From the NCBI GenBank assembly GCA_036939755.1, contig JALLAZ010001020.1:1-10000 (forward strand): 10,000 nt of DNA, in the 5' to 3' direction. Numbering within the stretch: position 1 is the stretch's first letter; each line of letters opens with the position of its first letter. Under the pieces are notes generated by a model that ran no database searches, was not told the DNA's origin, and saw nothing but the letters and a program-made list of their open reading frames with translations. The position numbers were made by a program, and so were the translations under genes. This DNA comes from Stephanodiscus triporus. Lineage: Eukaryota > Bacillariophyta > Thalassiosirophyceae > Thalassiosirales > Thalassiosiraceae. Positions 7,913-10,000 of the stretch are shown here, piece after piece.

Positions 7913-8383
7913 TTGCTGAGCACTGGCAGGCACTGGACAAAAGGACAGTTGCTTTTCTTGAGAAGCTTACCAGGCAATTAGTTGCATATGTGTACTTTTT
8001 ATGCTCTAATTTGTGTTGATGTTGATTACTCAAGTAGCAGTATATTTGTTGGGTGTCTTATTAGATGCAATATGTTATATGTTATAGTTGCGCTATGGCT
8101 ATCATGGATTTTGGTTTGTGTCTGACTGGGTGGTTTGGTAGCTTAGCTTGTTTGCAGTTTTGCAGTAGCAATCTGTGGGCATGAAGCAGGTGGGGCTGGA
8201 TATATATAAAAATAATAATCAACAGCAAAAGTGTATGTATGATTGATGATGATGAGTAGCACATGAATCGATTTGGTGCACTTGCCCTTGATTTTGCCAA
8301 GCTTGTCCTGATCCAACAAATTCTGGCATTAGATGTCTGAAATGTTGGATGTTGGTGCCATGATGGTGGTGCAATACCCCAGA

Positions 8384-8399
8384 GTGTGTGTGTGTGTGT
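8384..8399. repeat. (GT)8 microsatellite
   Basis: Eight uninterrupted GT units in non-coding DNA. Confidence 0.9.
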
Positions 8400-8650
8400 T
8401 TACTTGACCTCCATGGGAGGTGAAACACTGGCCACTCCTGCATAACAACAATGCTGGCTGGCACTCACTGGCTCCCCTCCCCCAAGGTGCTGCTGTTAAT
8501 AAGATTAAAGATGCCACACTTACATCAACCAGTGCTCAGGCAAGGGCCCTAGTATGCACACCTCCCTCCCATTTCCATAGAGGTTTTGTTCAATCAGTAC
8601 CGGGCTCCATAGTCCAGCTCTAATCCTCATCATTGTCCTTGTTGACAAAT

Positions 8651-8700
8651 GCAGGGCCCGCAGGGCCCTGCAGGGGGAAGGGGCCAAAGGCCCCTCTCCC
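8651..8700. repeat. GC-rich palindromic cluster next to the retrotransposon
   Basis: A perfect 12-bp palindrome GCAGGGCCCTGC (8660-8671) overlaps a direct repeat of GCAGGGCCC (8651-8659 and 8660-8668). A second hairpin GGGGCC-AAA-GGCCCC follows at 8680-8694, and its stem extends imperfectly outward. The cluster lies just past the last recognisable coding homology of the minus-strand reverse transcriptase, so it may be a 3' untranslated structure of that element; this is inferred from position only. Confidence 0.6.
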
Positions 8701-8705
8701 TTGCC

Positions 8706-10000
8706 AATAAATCTATTGGCTGATCCCACCGAAATGGTCACATTGACTGGCAAACCTATCTTCCTCACCGCTTGTGTATAGAGTTCAAAGATTGGTCAAT
8801 TGATGATAAAGTCTGCAACAGTCTGCCAACAAACATCCATGTAATGGAAAAGCGTCTGCAGCCCAACTGCTTTCAGCACATCCACCGAGTGCAGGTACAT
8901 CCATGATCCATCTGGTTACTTCTCTGGCCAAAGACCGGAAATTTTCCTCCGAATGTGAAATTTCTCAAGATTTTTTTGACTTGATGGGGACAAACTCCAA
9001 GTTTCACTTCCATACAACAGAACCGCCTGCACGGTCACCGTGCAGAACATCCTGCACATCTGGGGAAAGCATTTTCAGCCCACAGCACACCCCAACACCC
9101 ACGTGCCTTTTGCAAATTGCTCCACATGACCTGGGGTTGGCATGATTGAATGCAATGAGCCGGCCCAAGTACTTGAAAACTTCCACCCTTTCCAGCGGCT
9201 CCTTGTTACAAGTAAAAACATGCTCAAAGGCCTGCTGGAAATGAATGGCAGCCAAATGTTGACACGTCCTCTCCCACCCCCTCTGAGACAGCTCTGTGCG
9301 ATGGTGACCTCCATTGAGGTCCTCCACAGCATCTGCATACCACACTGATTGCATTTGGGGAAGGGTAGGGAGCCCTCAGCTGGAATGCAAATGAGATCCT
9401 GGGGATGTTTCATGAGAAAATGTTGGCGTAGATTGTACTGGTGACTGATTTCAGCCTACACAACACTGTGGCATCAGGCAAGAGTAGATGCCGGTGGCGG
9501 GGGAGTCGGTAGCACAGTAGACCACTGTGCAGGATGTGCAACGACAATGTCCTGGTTGAGTACGAGTGAGCGGAAGATATTGTGCTGGGTCTCTAAATGG
9601 CTTTGGAGGGATCCAGCCACAAGGCTGGTACCATAGAGGTCACAATCAACCTGACAATGCTTTGAGTTGGCTGCTTCCACCGCCTGTTGTTTGGCATACT
9701 CCTCCTCCATCTGGGCAACTTGTATCGTCCCCGGCAAGCACATTACGGCTTTTGTCTTATCCATATTAGCCAGTAGTCCGATCCGTTTGAAGAGTTTGAT
9801 CAGGATGTTGAAAGATGATTGCAGCCACACAGCCACACAGGGCATCTTGCGGCGACCAACCTGTCATCTGCAAAGAAAGCAATACAAAGATCATGAACCG
9901 CTTTTCTCACACCGTCCCTAGCAACATCATCTCCCAGCACTTGCTGGAGCCACTCTCCCTTATGGCACAGTTGATGCAAACATTGAACATGAGTATGGGG
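8706..10000 (-). pseudogene. Non-LTR retrotransposon reverse transcriptase, degraded, 5' part beyond window
   Basis: Read from 10000 leftwards, the conceptual product shows the reverse-transcriptase active-site motif FFADD (9863-9877), then the GL-x-N-x2-KT / MCLPG region (about 9720-9790), a Cys/His region with GSLQSHLETQH, another with NLRQHF and KCNQCGMQ, then FKYLGR (about 9170-9185), LYGSETWSL (about 8990-9020) and a trailing C-terminal region ending near 8706. This order matches LINE-like reverse transcriptases with finger motifs after the palm. It is broken by shifts at 9823-9838, around 9273-9281 and around 9050, and by in-frame stops at 9474-9476 (TGA), 9456-9458 (TAG), 8916-8918 (TAA) and 8796-8798 (TGA). 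One finger has Tyr where a Cys is expected (CDLYG). No target-site duplication or tail was found. Confidence 0.88.
9823..9838 (-). repeat. 8-bp tandem duplication that shifts the reverse transcriptase frame
   Basis: AGCCACAC occurs twice in a row (9823-9830, 9831-9838, plus strand). On the minus strand the frame before it carries FFADD and the frame after it carries the NILIKLF/KTKAVMC region. The two are offset by exactly the amount an extra 8-bp copy gives, so this duplication is a visible inactivating lesion just after the catalytic motif. Confidence 0.85.

Larger units (their letters stand above)
7339..8705. other. Intergenic region with simple repeats, no supportable gene
   Basis: Beyond the TAA at 7336-7338 there is AT-rich sequence to about 7560 that should include the 3' untranslated region. 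I find no recognisable protein here; the open frames at 7562-7756, 8082-8300 and 8219-8517 are low-complexity or lack motifs. Simple sequence includes GCT repeats at 7632-7647, a hairpin at 7877-7912 and a (GT)8 run at 8384-8399. The right end (about 8640-8705) is GC-rich and may be the 3' untranslated tail of the minus-strand retrotransposon next to it; I cannot see where that element ends. Confidence 0.5.

Noticed and set aside
9028..9044. Palindrome TGCACGGT-C-ACCGTGCA
   Set aside because: It falls inside the reverse transcriptase coding remains near the third frameshift and encodes the stretch before LYGSETW; no separate role is indicated.

Overview
The window looks like nuclear DNA of a eukaryotic alga, most likely a centric diatom (Thalassiosirales-like). 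The basis is short spliceosomal introns (80-121 nt), a secreted protein combining a type-1 chitin-binding domain, lysine-spaced KxxK segments and a Pro/Thr stalk, WxCxC...CxxCxxWRGG cysteine modules of a kind I recall from diatom genomes, and a decayed non-LTR retrotransposon. The taxon is an inference from protein style; no rRNA or other marker is present.

Layout. 1-1120: AT-rich, no supportable gene, three strong inverted repeats (610-644, 766-910, 981-1010). 1121-2605 (+): a GC-rich gene for a protein of two alternating Cys-rich modules, with an acidic N-terminus, a 32-G run coding for polyglycine, and an in-frame GC-AG intron (2108-2188). 2606-3774: intergenic, with a perfect 18-bp palindrome. 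3775-7338 (+): a nine-exon gene (908 codons after splicing, frame checked at every junction) for a predicted secreted protein: signal sequence, basic region, hevein-like chitin-binding domain, KxxK segment, Pro/Thr stalk, seven-bladed RCC1-type propeller, Ser/Thr tail. 7339-8705: no gene seen, simple repeats and hairpins. 8706-10000 (-): the 3' part of a broken non-LTR reverse transcriptase gene, running off the right edge.

The most striking item is 4974-5796. Part of the stalk is encoded by a tandem array of exon-plus-intron units. Five tiny exons (51, 51, 48, 36, 30 nt), all with phase-2 introns on both sides, are separated by mutually homologous introns that start GTGAGT and mostly end CTAG. 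Each exon adds one degenerate EPTLQPT-type stalk segment and can be skipped without changing frame, so stalk length could vary by duplication or alternative splicing.

The two intact genes share a strand but show no functional link. The second gene reads as a candidate cell-wall protein that could bridge chitin and silica and display a propeller at the end of a stalk; that role is inferred from architecture alone.
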